A stretch of DNA of 64,000 bases from Trissonchulus latispiculum (taxonomy: Eukaryota; Nematoda; Enoplea; Enoplida; Ironidae), in contig JASAND010000839.1 in assembly GCA_030248195.1 (NCBI GenBank), forward strand, positions 1 through 64,000. The letters run 5' to 3'. The number at the start of each line of letters is the position of its first letter. Position 1 is the stretch's first letter. Made by a program: the position numbers and the translations under genes. The notes under the pieces were generated by a model. That model was not told the origin of the DNA. It saw only the letters and a list, made by a program, of their open reading frames with translations, and ran no database searches. Shown here one piece after another: positions 33,795 through 44,800 of this stretch.

Positions 33795-35807
33795 CTAAAC
33801 TGGTCTAAAATCTTCAAACATACAGTAAAATTAGAAGCGTGTTTCTACATACATGCTACGGATTGATGTTTCATCAATCCGTTTCTCTGCTGTGACGCTG
33901 CATTGCAACTGTTCAAAGCTTTGGCAAAGTTGACTTCTTGTCTGAACATTACGATTGTGTTGTTAACCGCCAGCTGCATGCAGGTCTTGTTGTGTCGGCG
34001 AAGCCGGAAATGTTTTGATATTTTTGACAAAAAGTCTTTAATATTTGGGAATTTCTAGGCGCCTCAAGATAAGTGGAGGAAATCCAAAAAAGTGGGGGTG
34101 GGGGCTGTTGGTGGGGATCGGGCGTCCCCCCCCCCCGCCACCCTCTCCATTAAAGTTATCCCATTTTTATTCCAACTTTTGCGTCAAATTTTGCAATTCG
34201 TCACAAATTCGCCGACTGCTCCTGCAATTTGTGATTCCACATTCTTCGCGAAACAATTTCGTTACATTCTTAACAGATGTTTCTGATTCCTTTTTATCAT
34301 ATTTTCCTGCCTGTGCGTCTTTTCACTTTGGGGCTAAACGTAGCCGTAGGGTTTCGTATATATAAATTTTAGTTAGATTTTAAAAGAATTAATGTTTTAT
34401 CTTTTTACTGCTAATTATTTCAGGCTGATATTATTTTGATCATGACTTGTTCTATTCGCGAGGGCGCGGAGACCAAAATTTGGAATCGAATCCGTGATTT
34501 ACGACGACGACGAAAATTGCGCCGTAACAAAAGCGGTGGCCATCAAGATTTGAAGATTGGAATTTTGGGTTGGTATTTTGGTGATATACAGAAAGAAAGA
34601 AATAGACTAAAGTTTTGTTTGCGTATGACTATATCGATTGTTTCATGATTCGTAGGCCGCTTTTTTACTATATACTTTCCAAAAAGTATATATTGAAAAG
34701 AAAGTACCTGCTGCTCCTATTCGTTCCCTATTGCGTTAGACTGGCGATTTGCCGACTTCGCTTGTGCGACAGTGCGACAGGGCAAACATTTCTCATTGTT
34801 TCATCAATCCGTTTCTCTGCTGTGACGCTGCATTGCAACTGTTCAAAGCTTTGGCAAAGTTGACTTCTTGTCTGAACATTACGATTGTGTTGTTAACCGC
34901 CAGCTGCATGCAGGTCAGTCAAACAAACGAGATATTATTAGGAAGGCGCCCGGTGTTGAAAAGTTCTTTGGAGCAGGGGCTTATATTATCTTGAAATGTT
35001 GTGTCTTTCGTGGACGGAAATATAGAATGTTCACGCCTATCCTAATGATCGTCAGTAAATTTAAAATAAAAACGAAGTAAAGTTCCTCCCTGCCCTGCAG
35101 TCCACTAAGGCAAAGCCTTTGCGATGCGACGAAACAGGAGGAAAGCCCAAAGACTGTCAGTGACTTTAAGAGACTATAAATTACGCTTTTACAGGGTATT
35201 TTTGGGGGTTTTTCCGCTGGAAATTGAAATTTTCCTTGGAGCGGGGGGGGGGTGGAGACTTCTTGCTACGGGCGAGCCTAAATTGATCTTTGGCGTATTT
35301 TGTCTGGAGAAAAGCTAAAAATTCTCTAAAAAACGTCTGGATTTAGGCTGACAGACATTGTTCGGTAGAAATCTCCTTTACAGCCTAGCTGGAATAGTTT
35401 TCGAAAATGGCTTATTTTTGCAAAAAATGGCCATCCAGAAAGTCGGGGAGGGGGGGCTGGCCATAGAAATCCCGGGAGGGCGCGATTTTATGCGGCAATA
35501 TAATTTTTGGAAGGGGTCAGCAGCTTACCCCACCCCACCCCGCCCTGTGAAAGTACCCAGTTTAATAGCTTACTTGTAGGATCTCTACTGTTGCAGGTTG
35601 TATGGCTGAACGGCTGAAGGAGCGCATCCTGGAACGGGAACCGCTGGTCGACCTGATCGCGGGCCCGGACGCCTATCGAGATCTGCCCCGCATGTTGGCC
35701 GAAGTGGAGAGTGGACAGCGGTCGGCCAATGTCCTCCTGTCCTTGGACGAAACCTATGCGGATGTGTGCCCGGTGCGTACGGATGGCAACGGAGTGACTG
35801 CCTATGT
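31376..35807 (+). CDS. CDK5RAP1: CDK5RAP1 (MiaB-family tRNA methylthiotransferase), N-terminal half
   Basis: Four exons (31376-31583, 33078-33181, 34424-34568, 35597-35807) join in phase with AG/GT borders. The product is the N-terminal UPF0004 domain of CDK5RAP1, a radical-SAM enzyme that methylthiolates i6A37 of mitochondrial tRNAs. All three Fe-S-binding cysteines are present: [22 protein letters not shown] and GCMAERLKE. These are followed by [15 protein letters not shown] and [13 protein letters not shown], hallmark sequences of the family. The last exon ends GT|gtaagt, just before the expected SIMRGCDNMCSYC radical-SAM motif. No exon with that motif was found up to CDC45, so the gene is truncated or its 3' part lies elsewhere. 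The 5' exon(s) were also not found. Confidence 0.85.
31670..32716. mobile_element. hAT element family X, complete, in CDK5RAP1 intron
   Basis: Ends CAGGGTTTTTGTG and aaaaaaaccctg are flanked by the exact 8-bp repeat actgtaac (31662-31669 and 32717-32724). Terminal regions are rich in tttacacag words in opposite orientation at the two ends. Two G/C hairpins (near 31840-31866 and 32191-32213) share the form gggggc-NNN-gccccc-aga. 1047 bp, no transposase. A reverse copy is at 54473-56090. Confidence 0.9.
33078..33181 (+). CDS. CDK5RAP1: CDK5RAP1 exon b (first Fe-S cysteine)
   Basis: Acceptor ttcttcag|TTCTA, donor CAGAG|gtacga. Encodes [19 protein letters not shown] and the following helix, with the first UPF0004 cysteine. 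Confidence 0.9.
33209..33590 (-). mobile_element. CTGGGTTTA MITE, reverse copy, one end decayed
   Basis: Left end cctgggttttctttagtggg corresponds to the inverted right end of 63588-63868. Internal blocks (gtgcccagaaaatgccaaat; ccggctttgccgg hairpin near 33378) match in reverse. The right end decays after ccacttttttggcct. It lies in a CDK5RAP1 intron. Confidence 0.65.
33767..33793. repeat. (AG)n microsatellite
   Basis: Pure AG dinucleotides over about 27 bp. Confidence 0.9.
33867..33986 (+). repeat. 120-bp direct duplication, copy 1
   Basis: Identical by eye to 34797-34916, 930 bp away, across a CDK5RAP1 exon. Begins tgtttcatcaatccg and ends catgcaggtc. Preceded by an 8-bp-stem hairpin (gattgatg ttt catcaatc). 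Confidence 0.85.
34424..34568 (+). CDS. CDK5RAP1: CDK5RAP1 exon c (second Fe-S cysteine)
   Basis: Acceptor atttcag|GCTGA, donor TTTTGG|gttggt (a weak but legal GT). Encodes [20 protein letters not shown], a basic stretch ([15 protein letters not shown]) and KIGILG. Out phase 1 joins the next exon to give the GC of GCMAERL. Confidence 0.9.
34797..34916 (+). repeat. 120-bp direct duplication, copy 2
   Basis: Second copy of 33867-33986, located in the next CDK5RAP1 intron. The flanking sequences differ completely on both sides. Confidence 0.85.
35597..35807 (+). CDS. CDK5RAP1: CDK5RAP1 exon d (third Fe-S cysteine, GPDAYRDLP)
   Basis: Acceptor ctgttgcag|GTTGT, donor TATGT|gtaagt (strong). Encodes [19 protein letters not shown], then [37 protein letters not shown] and GNGVTAYV. 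Highly conserved end of the UPF0004 domain. Confidence 0.95.
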
Positions 35808-35955
35808 GTAAGTTCCGGGCTCTCGATCCTCAGCTTGGAAAGACTACTCGAGGGTCGGCATCCACTTGTGATCCAGCACACGTCTTCGCATTTTGGTAGG
35901 TCCACACTTCGGAGAATCCAGGGCGGAAATGGTCTGGGCGGTTGGACCCAGAACC

Positions 35956-36129
35956 CAGGGGCGTATCCAGGGGGTCCGGCCGGATCCCCCCTTCCCCTTC
36001 TCGGAAATGCTTGGGAATGTTTAGCTATTTTTCTAGTGCTAATTTGGCCATTTGTTGGGAAAATTTAGGACTGGGCCCACCCATTTGGAGGTGGGACCCC
36101 ACCTTTTCAATATCCTGGATGCACCCCTG
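35956..36129. mobile_element. 174-bp hAT MITE with exact TSD
   Basis: Ends CAGGGGCGTATCCAGG and cctggatgcacccctg are flanked by ccagaacc on both sides (35948-35955 and 36130-36137). It lies just after the last recognised CDK5RAP1 exon. Confidence 0.9.
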
Positions 36130-36137
36130 CCAGAACC

Positions 36138-36391
36138 AAACGCTCGGTTGAATAATTTGAGGACTCCAGATGCTTCAGTATTAATTCAACACCATTCTGT
36201 TCCCCCTTATTTTGGAAACCATTTAGTGCCGTTGACCAGACAGATGCCAGGGGGACACCTGTGTGGGATCTTCATTTGATGGGGTCCGTGTCCATCAGAT
36301 TTTCCACGGAGGTGGTTTCAAGCCTTCCCCTGTGTAAGTTGCGCCCCCCCCACTTCTCGTGAGTTGTTGCAAGACATAAAAATTCTACACT
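36138..36391. other. spacer after last CDK5RAP1 exon, unrecognised
   Basis: Partly open frames without family motifs, and no MiaB-type CxxxCxxC sequence. With 35808-35955 it could be intron or decayed element DNA. Confidence 0.3.
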
Positions 36392-38249
36392 TGTTAAGAA
36401 ATTAAGGAATGAGAAAGCAAAGAAATATGAAGCTTAAAGAGGTTCCAACTATTAAAGCAAAAATAGTAGTTATTCTAGAAACCGAACTTTCGTTAGTAAC
36501 GTTATCGTATGTTTGTTATCGTATATAATGTAATGTCTGAGAGTTTTGGGGATCGGTGAAGTTTAAGTCTGCTACCAGCTAGTCGTGTAATCTATCTATC
36601 TCTAAATTCTCCATATTGCTGGTAACAGAGCGTGGTTTATGCTCTGTGCCATTGGTTCTGGTTATCCAACTCCAGCTGTGGGATGTCTCACTCTATCCAT
36701 GATGTCTGAGCCAGCCGGCACTGACAATTTGCCATGCTCAGTTTGCCAAAATGTCGTGCCAGAATCAATCCAATGTGATCAATGCCAACGATGGTGGTGC
36801 ATGTGGTGCATCACTGAGAAATCCCATGGATCCCTGACTGATGAACTGTACGAAGCCTTGTGTACCCTAGATCGGCCCTTCTCATGGTTCTGTTCTGCCT
36901 GCTCTCCCTTTACTCTAACCCAGCACCTCCTATTTGACGGAATCTTCACCCGGACAGAGCTGATTGTCAATTTCCACTGTGACCCTGCCTCATTCCAAGT
37001 CAGTATCCTACGGAAGCCAGGCCCGGCATCTACTAGCCATCCAACCAGCTCTGCCACGGAACGTCTTACCCAAACCCTTACCGCCTTGTCTCCAGCCATA
37101 TTTCCACCCCAATCGGAATCTGGATCTGCCGCTCCCATCGTCCGCAAGAAACCACGATACCCGATACAACAGAGCTTCTTCTGCGCCCCCTAGAACGTCA
37201 AGAAGCCCAACGCCAGGAAGACATGGAGTGGATGGAGCGTCATCGAAGAGAAGATGCGGCCTGCATGCGACTGCTATTCCAGCAGATTGCAGTCGCGCCT
37301 GCTGGTCAAGCTACCAATTCACGGTCTGCCAGTGGTTCAGAAGCTCTGGTAGCAAGTAGTGGTCATACTGCTAATAACTACAAACGACAGAAGGCGTGTT
37401 ATCACTGCAAAGCAACAACACACAGCTCTGGTTTGTGTCGCAGGAAAGAAAGCTCTAGTTCTCCAGCTCACACCTCTAACAGTCTGATTGCTGATCAACT
37501 TGACACATCTAGTTCCGACACATCCTCCGAAGGACCTACTACCACACAACAAGTCCACTTTGCTGGTTCTAGTGAAAAAGATGGCACAATAATGTCATCT
37601 TTCCCATGCTTAGCTACGAATCCTATCAACAATACAACCGTTCAACTTCAAAGTTTCCTAGATCCCGATTCCATGCCTGCTTTTGCAGAATCCACGACAA
37701 AGAAACAAGTACTGCGGTACCTAACCAAACTATTTGATTTTATGGGATATTTTAGTCCCGTCACTATCAAGGGGAGGATCCTGTTGCGGAAGTTGTGGCA
37801 GGAGAAGATTGGACGGGACGAAGATCTGCAAAGCCCCTACAAGCACGAATGGGAGGATATCTCCACATCAATCACCTCCACGGTTCAGCTTGTTCGCCCC
37901 ATTCCACTGCGTTCTGATGATCCTTGCCAACCTGTAAGCTTTGCGGATGCTAGTCCGCTTGCATATGCCATCGTGGTCTATATTCGAACCAGCTCAGGAT
38001 CCAACTGGCAGATGGGTCCCAATGAAGACGTGCCATCAAAGAATTGGTTCCACTGGAAATGGAGGATCCTATGGCAAATGACTATAACGACCAGGCTATC
38101 GCTGACGCAGGGGCGGAGGATGTCAAGAAATTAAGGATTGAGAAAGCAAAGAAATATGAAGCTTAAAGAGATTTAAACCATTATATCAAAAATAGTAGTT
38201 ATTCTAAACACCGAACTTTCGTTGGTAACGTTATCGTATCTTTGTTATC

Positions 38250-38284
<35 letters not shown>

Positions 38285-38369
38285 GAAAGGTTTGAAAGTT
38301 TGGTAGGGCGTTGAAGTCAGTACTCTGCTACCAGCTAGACGTGTAATCTGTTTATTTCCAAATTCTCCA
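36392..38369 (+). mobile_element. BEL/Pao-like LTR element, internally deleted (BEL-1)
   Basis: Direct repeats 36392-36613 and 38121-38369 are LTRs: both start TGTYAAGAAATTAAGG and end aaattctcca. After the 5' LTR comes a primer-binding-type sequence, tggtaacagagcgtgg; before the 3' LTR is a purine tract, aggggcggagga. LTRs differ at many positions, and the 3' one has an (AT)n expansion at 38251-38282, so the insertion is not recent. No matching target duplication was found. Confidence 0.8.
36639..38120 (+). pseudogene. BEL-1 gag fused to RT/RNase H remnant
   Basis: The first frame (from 36639) has a PHD-like finger, CSVCQNVVPESIQCDQC with CMWC, also found at the start of BEL-2 gag. A second frame (from 37223) holds a CCHC knuckle, CYHCKATTHSSGLC. 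The sequence then jumps to the RT-thumb/RNase H region (RYLTKLFDFMGYFSPVTIKG, ILLRKLWQEKIGRDEDL). Protease, the RT core and integrase are absent, so about 2-3 kb was deleted. The frame change near 37200 adds a further lesion. Confidence 0.75.
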
Positions 38370-38373
38370 TATT

Positions 38374-39500
38374 TGTATCAAAGTTATGTTCAAGTAGAAG
38401 TTCATGCTGGATTCTAGTTCGATGGGGTAGCGCGCGTAGATTAGAGGAGAAACAGCATCATACACCGTGAAGAAACCTTGTATAGTCTTCTGGACGAAAC
38501 TAGTTTATTTTCGATTATCAACACTTCAAACTGCACAACTATCCATCCAGTATAGATATAATGTTTGTTGTGTTGGGTTCAGAAAGCTTTGTGTGTGTTT
38601 GGTCCACAAATGGTCGCCCGGTGCAATTTTGTCCCGGATTCCCTTATCCAGAATACAAGCTAAATTACGCAGTGTGTGTTTTTGTAGTTTACATACATGG
38701 TGGCTGGTGGCTGGTGGGTGGTGATCATTGCGTTCCATCGAAACAATTGCTATTGGTCGACCAGTAATCCAGTTCACAAGTGTGTAAGCTTGCTTCGCTT
38801 GCCGTTTTGCGTGTTGATGCTCAAAGCTTTCCATTTCGAGCTTTGGAAGTCGTGAAAAATGCCAAAGCCTTACAACAAGTTGTTTCCTCGTTTACGGGAT
38901 TGTTTCTGACTCATCCAATTAATAATTACGGTTTCAGCTCCCACCACGGTGACGGTGGCTGTTACGGTTTATTCATTTTTCTTTATTCCTTCAACACACA
39001 ACACATGTTACACACATCACATACAAGATTATGAGCATCACATTTAGTAGTCAACCCACAACAAGAAGCTCCCGATTATGAAGGAGTGTAGTGATACCAC
39101 CTTTCATTTTCCGAATCATTCCACTGTGATTCAAATTTTAATTGTGACTGCAACCGCGATTTGTTTTCATTTCATGTCATGACTTGACTTACACATAAGC
39201 TGTCTAAAGGTAAGGTAGGGTAAGCCATTTTCGAGGTTAGCCTAACTTATGTAAGCCTAACCCAAAGTAAAGTCCGCTTTATACTTCTTGTGCTTTGTGC
39301 CCTGTGCTTTTGTGCTTTGTGCTTTTCTACTTCCTAAATCCAAAATGTGCTTTGTGCTTATTGTTCTTTCAGCTGTGCTTGCGAATGTTGATTTATTGAT
39401 TTAAGTTTATTGCCAGCACAATCCATATCTATACGGCAAAAATTTAAAGCAATTACAACAATATAGTGCAGCAATAATAAGGTCGAGCTCGAGAGAGCCA
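38374..39500. other. non-coding or unrecognised
   Basis: A minus-strand open frame (38834-38526) has varied composition but no recognisable motif. Around 39280-39360 the word tttgtgctt repeats irregularly. The region below 39500 is probably LINE 3' UTR on the minus strand. Confidence 0.35.
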
Positions 39501-39770
39501 TTATCTGGCTACTAATGCCTTTAAGAAATCTCTGAAAACAAACTTCTTGCAATTTCTTTTAAAAGTATCGGAATTTAGACAGCTAATAACGGAATTTGGC
39601 AGTGAGTTTCAAATTGATTCCAAAATAGTTTTTTCTTGCATCCAAACGGCATCTTATATAAAAAAGTTTCATATTATGGCCCTCACCATATAATCAGTGT
39701 GAAAAGCAAAAAGGATATCTCAAAATACATCAAACTCATTATTAAGTATCTTGAAATCTAGAATAAGAAT
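39501..39770 (-). pseudogene. CR1/L2-like LINE 3' fragment
   Basis: Reads NSLPNSVISCLNSDTFKRNC and KKFVFRDFLKALVAR before a stop at 39501, the C-terminal motif of CR1/L2 ORF2. The preceding Trp codon is TGA. The fragment is fused at about 39770 to Ty3-like protease sequence. Confidence 0.65.
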
Positions 39771-40266
39771 AAGAATTTCCCTGATACACAGGTTGACAGC
39801 TGCAGCCAAAGGGATATTGGGCACCACCGATATCTCCTGTAGTTCTGCAGAATTTAGAAATAGCACTCTTCCATAGTTGCTGGACATCAAACCACCACAA
39901 GGATTAATGCTGTGGCCCATATCGTACAGGAAGTTATACCCTATTAGCATTTCCTGTTGTAACTCCGAAACCACATAGAACCTGTACGTAGTACTTTCCG
40001 TCATCTTACCTTGCGTCTGACAAAACCTCAACGCCAGTTTGCATTGACCAAGGATCGTCAACTTACTTCCCTCTCCGGCTGCAGAAATGCTAGGCATCTC
40101 CGCTGCTGTCATTGGCGGCAATGCGTGATGCTTGACCCTTTCATAAATCTCCTGTGAGATCAATGGGACAGGAGCGCCGGTGTCCATCAGACCCAGGGCA
40201 GTGACATCATTAATCCGGAAAAGGAAATATGGCGAGTGACGCAATGAGATGGAGAGATTCCCTATC
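39771..40266 (-). pseudogene. Ty3/gypsy-like aspartic protease fragment
   Basis: Contains the retropepsin active-site pattern LMDTGAPVPLIS and the downstream MLIGYNFLYDMG (the family pattern is [IL]LG.D[FW]L). Retropepsins mature Gag-Pol polyproteins as homodimers. The fragment is cut upstream by the element at 40267-41018 and downstream by LINE sequence. Confidence 0.65.
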
Positions 40267-41018
40267 AAAACGTCTAAAGTCAAAACGTCTAACGTTCGTT
40301 ACGTCTACCGACGAAACGTCTAACAACGGAACGTCTACTGACAAAACATCTAAATTTTTCAAAATTGTGTCACACGTTTAAGACGTCTAAGTTTTCCCAA
40401 CTTTAGCTGATTTTGATTTTCTACATACTTGATAGTTTTTAAAAACTTGTAAAACTTAGCTTGTATTAAGTTTTGCTTCGTTTTCAGTATATACGTGATT
40501 TGACAGAAGTATATAATTAGTCAAAATTGGGTCATGGGATATTTGGGTCGGTATTTTTGGTTGGGTCACTGGGTCTTGGGTCACAAATTGTGTGTGACCT
40601 TGGGTCAGTGTGCACCAAGGTCAAGTTTCCTAAGGGCCACTTTTGGCCCAAACAATGGACCAGTTTCCTAGAAATCGGTATGAAATTCATACTCTGGCAA
40701 TTACTCAAACTGGACTAAAACTTCACAGATTTCATCTAAATTTTAATTTATTTTTAAATCGGAATTGAAGTGCTAAAATTTTGAGAAGCAGTTTTAAAAG
40801 TTAACATATTGTAAATTTTAATTTTAAAATAAAACAATAAATTAGACGTATATAGAATTTAATTTAAAAAATAGGTTTACCTTAAAATTGCAGTAAATCT
40901 GATTTGCGTTCTTTAGAAAACGATTTCACACGTTTTTAACGGGTCACACAATTTTGAACCATTTAGACGATTTGTCGGTAGACGTTTTGTCGTTAGACGC
41001 TTTGACTTTAGACTTTTT
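40267..41018. mobile_element. element with aacgtcta subterminal repeats
   Basis: Inverted ends: aaaacgtctaaagtcaaaac on the left, and the complement of aaaaagtctaaagtcaaagc on the right. Several copies of acgtcta lie within 120 bp of each end in opposite orientation. The interior is AT-rich with a repeated gggtcac region (40540-40620). No transposase. It interrupts the Ty3-like fragment; the exact target duplication was not resolved. Confidence 0.7.
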
Positions 41019-41029
41019 AAACGAACACA

Positions 41030-41640
41030 GATGGAAGCTACTGAATTCGCAAAATAGAACGCTTCGTCTTCCATAACCTGTCAAACAGCTTCACGAATTC
41101 CCTTTTTCGGCCGAGCCGTCGTGGTCGGCCTCGGCCTCGGGATGACCCGAAGTCGAAGGGCGATCCGTGTCGTCATCAGGTTCGTTGGTCTTGAACACCC
41201 TTTCAACCACATTGGCGGTGTCTTCCTGACGGAATTTATTCATGAAGGCAATCAGAACCTCCTCGAAATCTTCCATGTTGTCAATGACGGTCTTCGCCGC
41301 TGCCTTCGTTTAAGGAGATTGCCGTTGAACAGCACCCTCCATTTGCTCAAGTTTATCCTCTTCTTGGCACCAGGCATCTTGAGCTTTGGTCAATCGGGAC
41401 CAGTATGCCTCCAACATATCCTCGTCTACCTTGGACAAATCCAACGGATCAAACCTGTTGAACGTCGGAATATCGTCAGAAGCCTTGGTCAGGTATTTGC
41501 CAGGTATCACCAACTGACCTCTGGAGTTTCAATTTCGGTTTAGCTAGAGGTTGAACCTCTTTCTCGGTCTTCTTGGCTCGATGACGATGTAGGACGATCA
41601 CGGGGTTCATCCCCGGGGCTCGTGCTAGAAACCCGGGTTG
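41030..41640 (-). pseudogene. possible gag remnant upstream of the protease
   Basis: Three short frames on the minus strand (41658-41476, 41513-41310, 41276-41091) read as one acidic/charged product with shifts, e.g. DPLDLSKVDEDMLEAYW. Its position before the protease suggests Ty3-like gag, but no motif proves it. Confidence 0.35.
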
Positions 41641-41856
41641 AACCCGTTTTCCAAGCAAGAGCTATAAAGCAGAGTACAAGAGGAAGTTGATATTGTAATG
41701 AAAACATACGATCACATAAGCGGTTGCTCAAAACCTATATCAAGCTTTCATTTTTTATGATTTTAGAAAAGTCAACTTTAAGTATAATTTAGAGTTTTCT
41801 TCACATATTCCCGGCCACCAATTGGTAACAGAATTGGAGGCAAATTACACTGTTCG

Positions 41857-44800
41857 TCATGGACCAGTTTCAGCAGGGTCGGCTAAGGAACATTCCAAGG
41901 GTACCAGGTCCATCACACCACGCCGGGACTGGTGCCCATTAGGAAACCCCACCTTTACAAACCGGATAGTCCCGTCAACAGATGGTAACAGTTCAACTAC
42001 CCGCGCAATACTCCATGTCATCCGGGGGGATGGCTCCTTTATCATCACCACTTCACCAACCACTGGGACCCTGACAACCTCTCCTTTGGTGCTTCGGAAA
42101 TGGGTATGATGGGAATCACGTAGTTCTTGAAGGTATTGACTTTGCCAGACTTTCCAGAATTGATCCAGCTTTTTTTCCTTAGCACGGTAAAGCTTTTTCA
42201 AGGATTCTTTAGAAGCTGCTGAGGGGCTGTAGTCTGGGTCCTCAGCTAATTCATTGTCTTCTGGAGGCAGTGATAACCGTGAAAGAGGTGCAATAAAGTT
42301 GGCTGGTGTGATCATATTACCGTATTCGAACTCGGCTTGAGGGATAATCAAAGGTCTACTGTTGATTATTCCTTCTATCTCTACAACAGTAGTGGCCAAA
42401 ACTTCATCACTCAGGGCAGATTTCCACAAACACTTCTTGAGAGCTCGCTTCACTAGACCAAAAAACGTTCATAAAATCCGCCCACCCATGGGGATCTTTC
42501 TGGTATGGTCCGCCAAACAATTTCTTTCTCGGCAAACAACTTCGATAGCTTTTCATTGACTTCGGTGTCTTCTATCTGGTCGTCCCACATAATGCTGAAC
42601 ATTTTTGCCGCTTTGTTAAATTGTGTAGAATTGTCGCTTAGGATGCAACGTGGAACACCTCTTCTGGCTATAAATCTTTGAACCGCACGCACTGCAATCT
42701 TTCACAACTTCTAGGTGAATAGCTCTAGTTGAAAAGCAAGTGAAAAGAGCTATCCAGACTTTTGTCATTTCGCTGCTGTCTTCCTTCACATAAAGGGGGC
42801 CCATGTAGTCCATTCCAGTATTCGTGAAAGCAGCCGATCTTGACAGACGACTTTCTGGTACTTGCCCCTTTCTCGGTGGTTGAAAGCAAGAACCTTCTAG
42901 CTTTCGGCAGATTAGGCAATTTCTCAGCGTCTTCTTTACTTGAGATAGCCCTTGAGGTATCCAGTATCTTCTTCGCACATTCACGAGTGTGTGCTTGCTT
43001 CCAAAATGTTTGACATTTCGGTGAGCTTCTTCGATTACAAGCTTCGTGAAATGATGCAGCTTTGGAAGAAGGACTGGGAATCTGGACTCAACCGATATTG
43101 GTGCGTTAGCAAGGCGCCCTCCACAGCGTATCAACCCATCATCAAGAAACAAATCCAGTTGCTTCATAAGTTTCGTAGGCTTTGTCTTTTCTTTCATCGC
43201 CCTGATCTCAGCTCCAAATTCTGATTGCTGAGTAGAACGTACCCATAATCTTATGGCTGACGTCTTCTCTTTCGTTGAAGGCGCCAAGGTCTGAGGACGT
43301 TCTTTTCTTTGAAGGGCTGCGATGAACCTTGAACAGTAGATTGTAACCCGTAGAAGCTTCTCAATAGATGAGTATCGTGTGGCATCTATTCCAAATGGTG
43401 TCCAGATTTCCGCTTTGACGTCGGTATTTAGTTGTGCCGCTACGTTGCCTTCATAGTTGGGGGAAATTTCCTGTGCTACTTGACCAGCGGTGTCATCCTT
43501 TTTGTAGGGCCAGTACGCCCAAGATGAGGGATCAGTAGCACAGAAATCTGGACCTTTAAAACAAATTGAATTGGAAAGGTAGTCATGAGAAACACCTCTC
43601 GAAGCAAGATCCGCCGGGTTCTTTTCAGACTCAATGTAACCAAAGTTGATATCATTCTTCTCTCTAATTTCTGATATTCGACGCTGCACATAGGGATCGA
43701 GTGGTTTCTTGGAATGAATCCAGTGTAGAACAATTTGAGAGTCAGTCCACAGTGACATACCAATGATGTTGATTCCCAGGTTTGTTGAGACATATCGTAG
43801 CATCCGTAGTCCTGTCAAAACACCAAGCAGTTCTAAACGGGGAATGGTTGTTTGCGGACGCACCGGTGCAACTCTTGCTTTTGCAAAGACAACTTCTGTT
43901 TTCATTTCTTGAACAAGGTAAACAATTGCCGCGTACGCCAGGTTGCTTGCATCCGAGCAGCACACTAAATGAACAGGCGTGTTGCTGCTGGCAATCATAT
44001 TCCTTGGTAGCTTCATGTTTGACGTAATCGCTAAGATGTCGGCTTCAATTCTTATCCACTGGTCGGCCAGGTATTCTGGAAGATCTTCGTCCCAATCAAT
44101 ACCATCTTTCCACAATTGTTGAATTAAAATCTTTCCTTTGATGGTAATTGGACACGCGAACCCCATAGGGTCAAACACCTTAGCTGTTTTGTGGAGTACA
44201 GTTCGCTTTGTGTTTGTTCCATCCCGAAGATCCGCCTTGTACTTGAGATGGATTGTGTCCGTAGTTGTATTCCATAGCAACCCTAGGACTTTTACACATT
44301 CTTCTTTAACTTTATCAGATTCGGCAAACTTTGTTGATAAGGCAGAACTGTTGGTAGACCATTCACGTAGGTTCATTGAAGCTCCTTGAAATAAAACCTT
44401 CGCTTCCCTGTAGAGTTTAGCAGCTTCTTCAACATTTGTGGCGCCCATGAAGACATTGTCCATGTAGATATTGCCTTTATCCGTTCAGAGACCGTTCCTG
44501 GATTTTGATCAAGATGTAGGTCAATTGCTGCACCCAACAAAAATGGCGAAGCAACAATTTCAAAGGGAATTCGTGTGAATCTGTAATGTTGGATGTTGTC
44601 GGCGAGGCAATGTTTTTCGACGTCTTTCAGCCACAAAAATCGTGTGCATTCTCTGTGCCGTTCTTGTAGTCCAACTTGGAGAAAGGCTTTTTCTATATCG
44701 GAGCTCATGGCAATTTCATGTGTACGGAATCGTAGCAACATTCCTCCAAAATCTTGCAAGTAGTTTGCTCCTGTGTGGATCAGATCGTTTAGGCATGTTC

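Larger units (their letters stand above)
33703..34160 (+). mobile_element. CTGGGTTTA MITE, forward copy with internal insertion
   Basis: Begins ctgggtttaatttaggcgaa. The end part, from about 34045 (atttctaggcgcctcaagat, then aaaaaagtgggggtggggg), matches the family, but 33760-34010 is foreign: an (AG)n run at 33767-33793 followed by a 120-bp sequence that is duplicated downstream. Confidence 0.55.

Noticed and set aside
35822..35900. Possible extra CDK5RAP1 exon between a cctcag acceptor and a gtaggt donor
   Set aside because: No frame gives the expected SIMRGCDNMCSYC sequence or any other MiaB-family motif.
38526..38834. Minus-strand ORF of 102 codons with varied composition
   Set aside because: No family recognised and no splice or promoter support; left as unassigned spacer.
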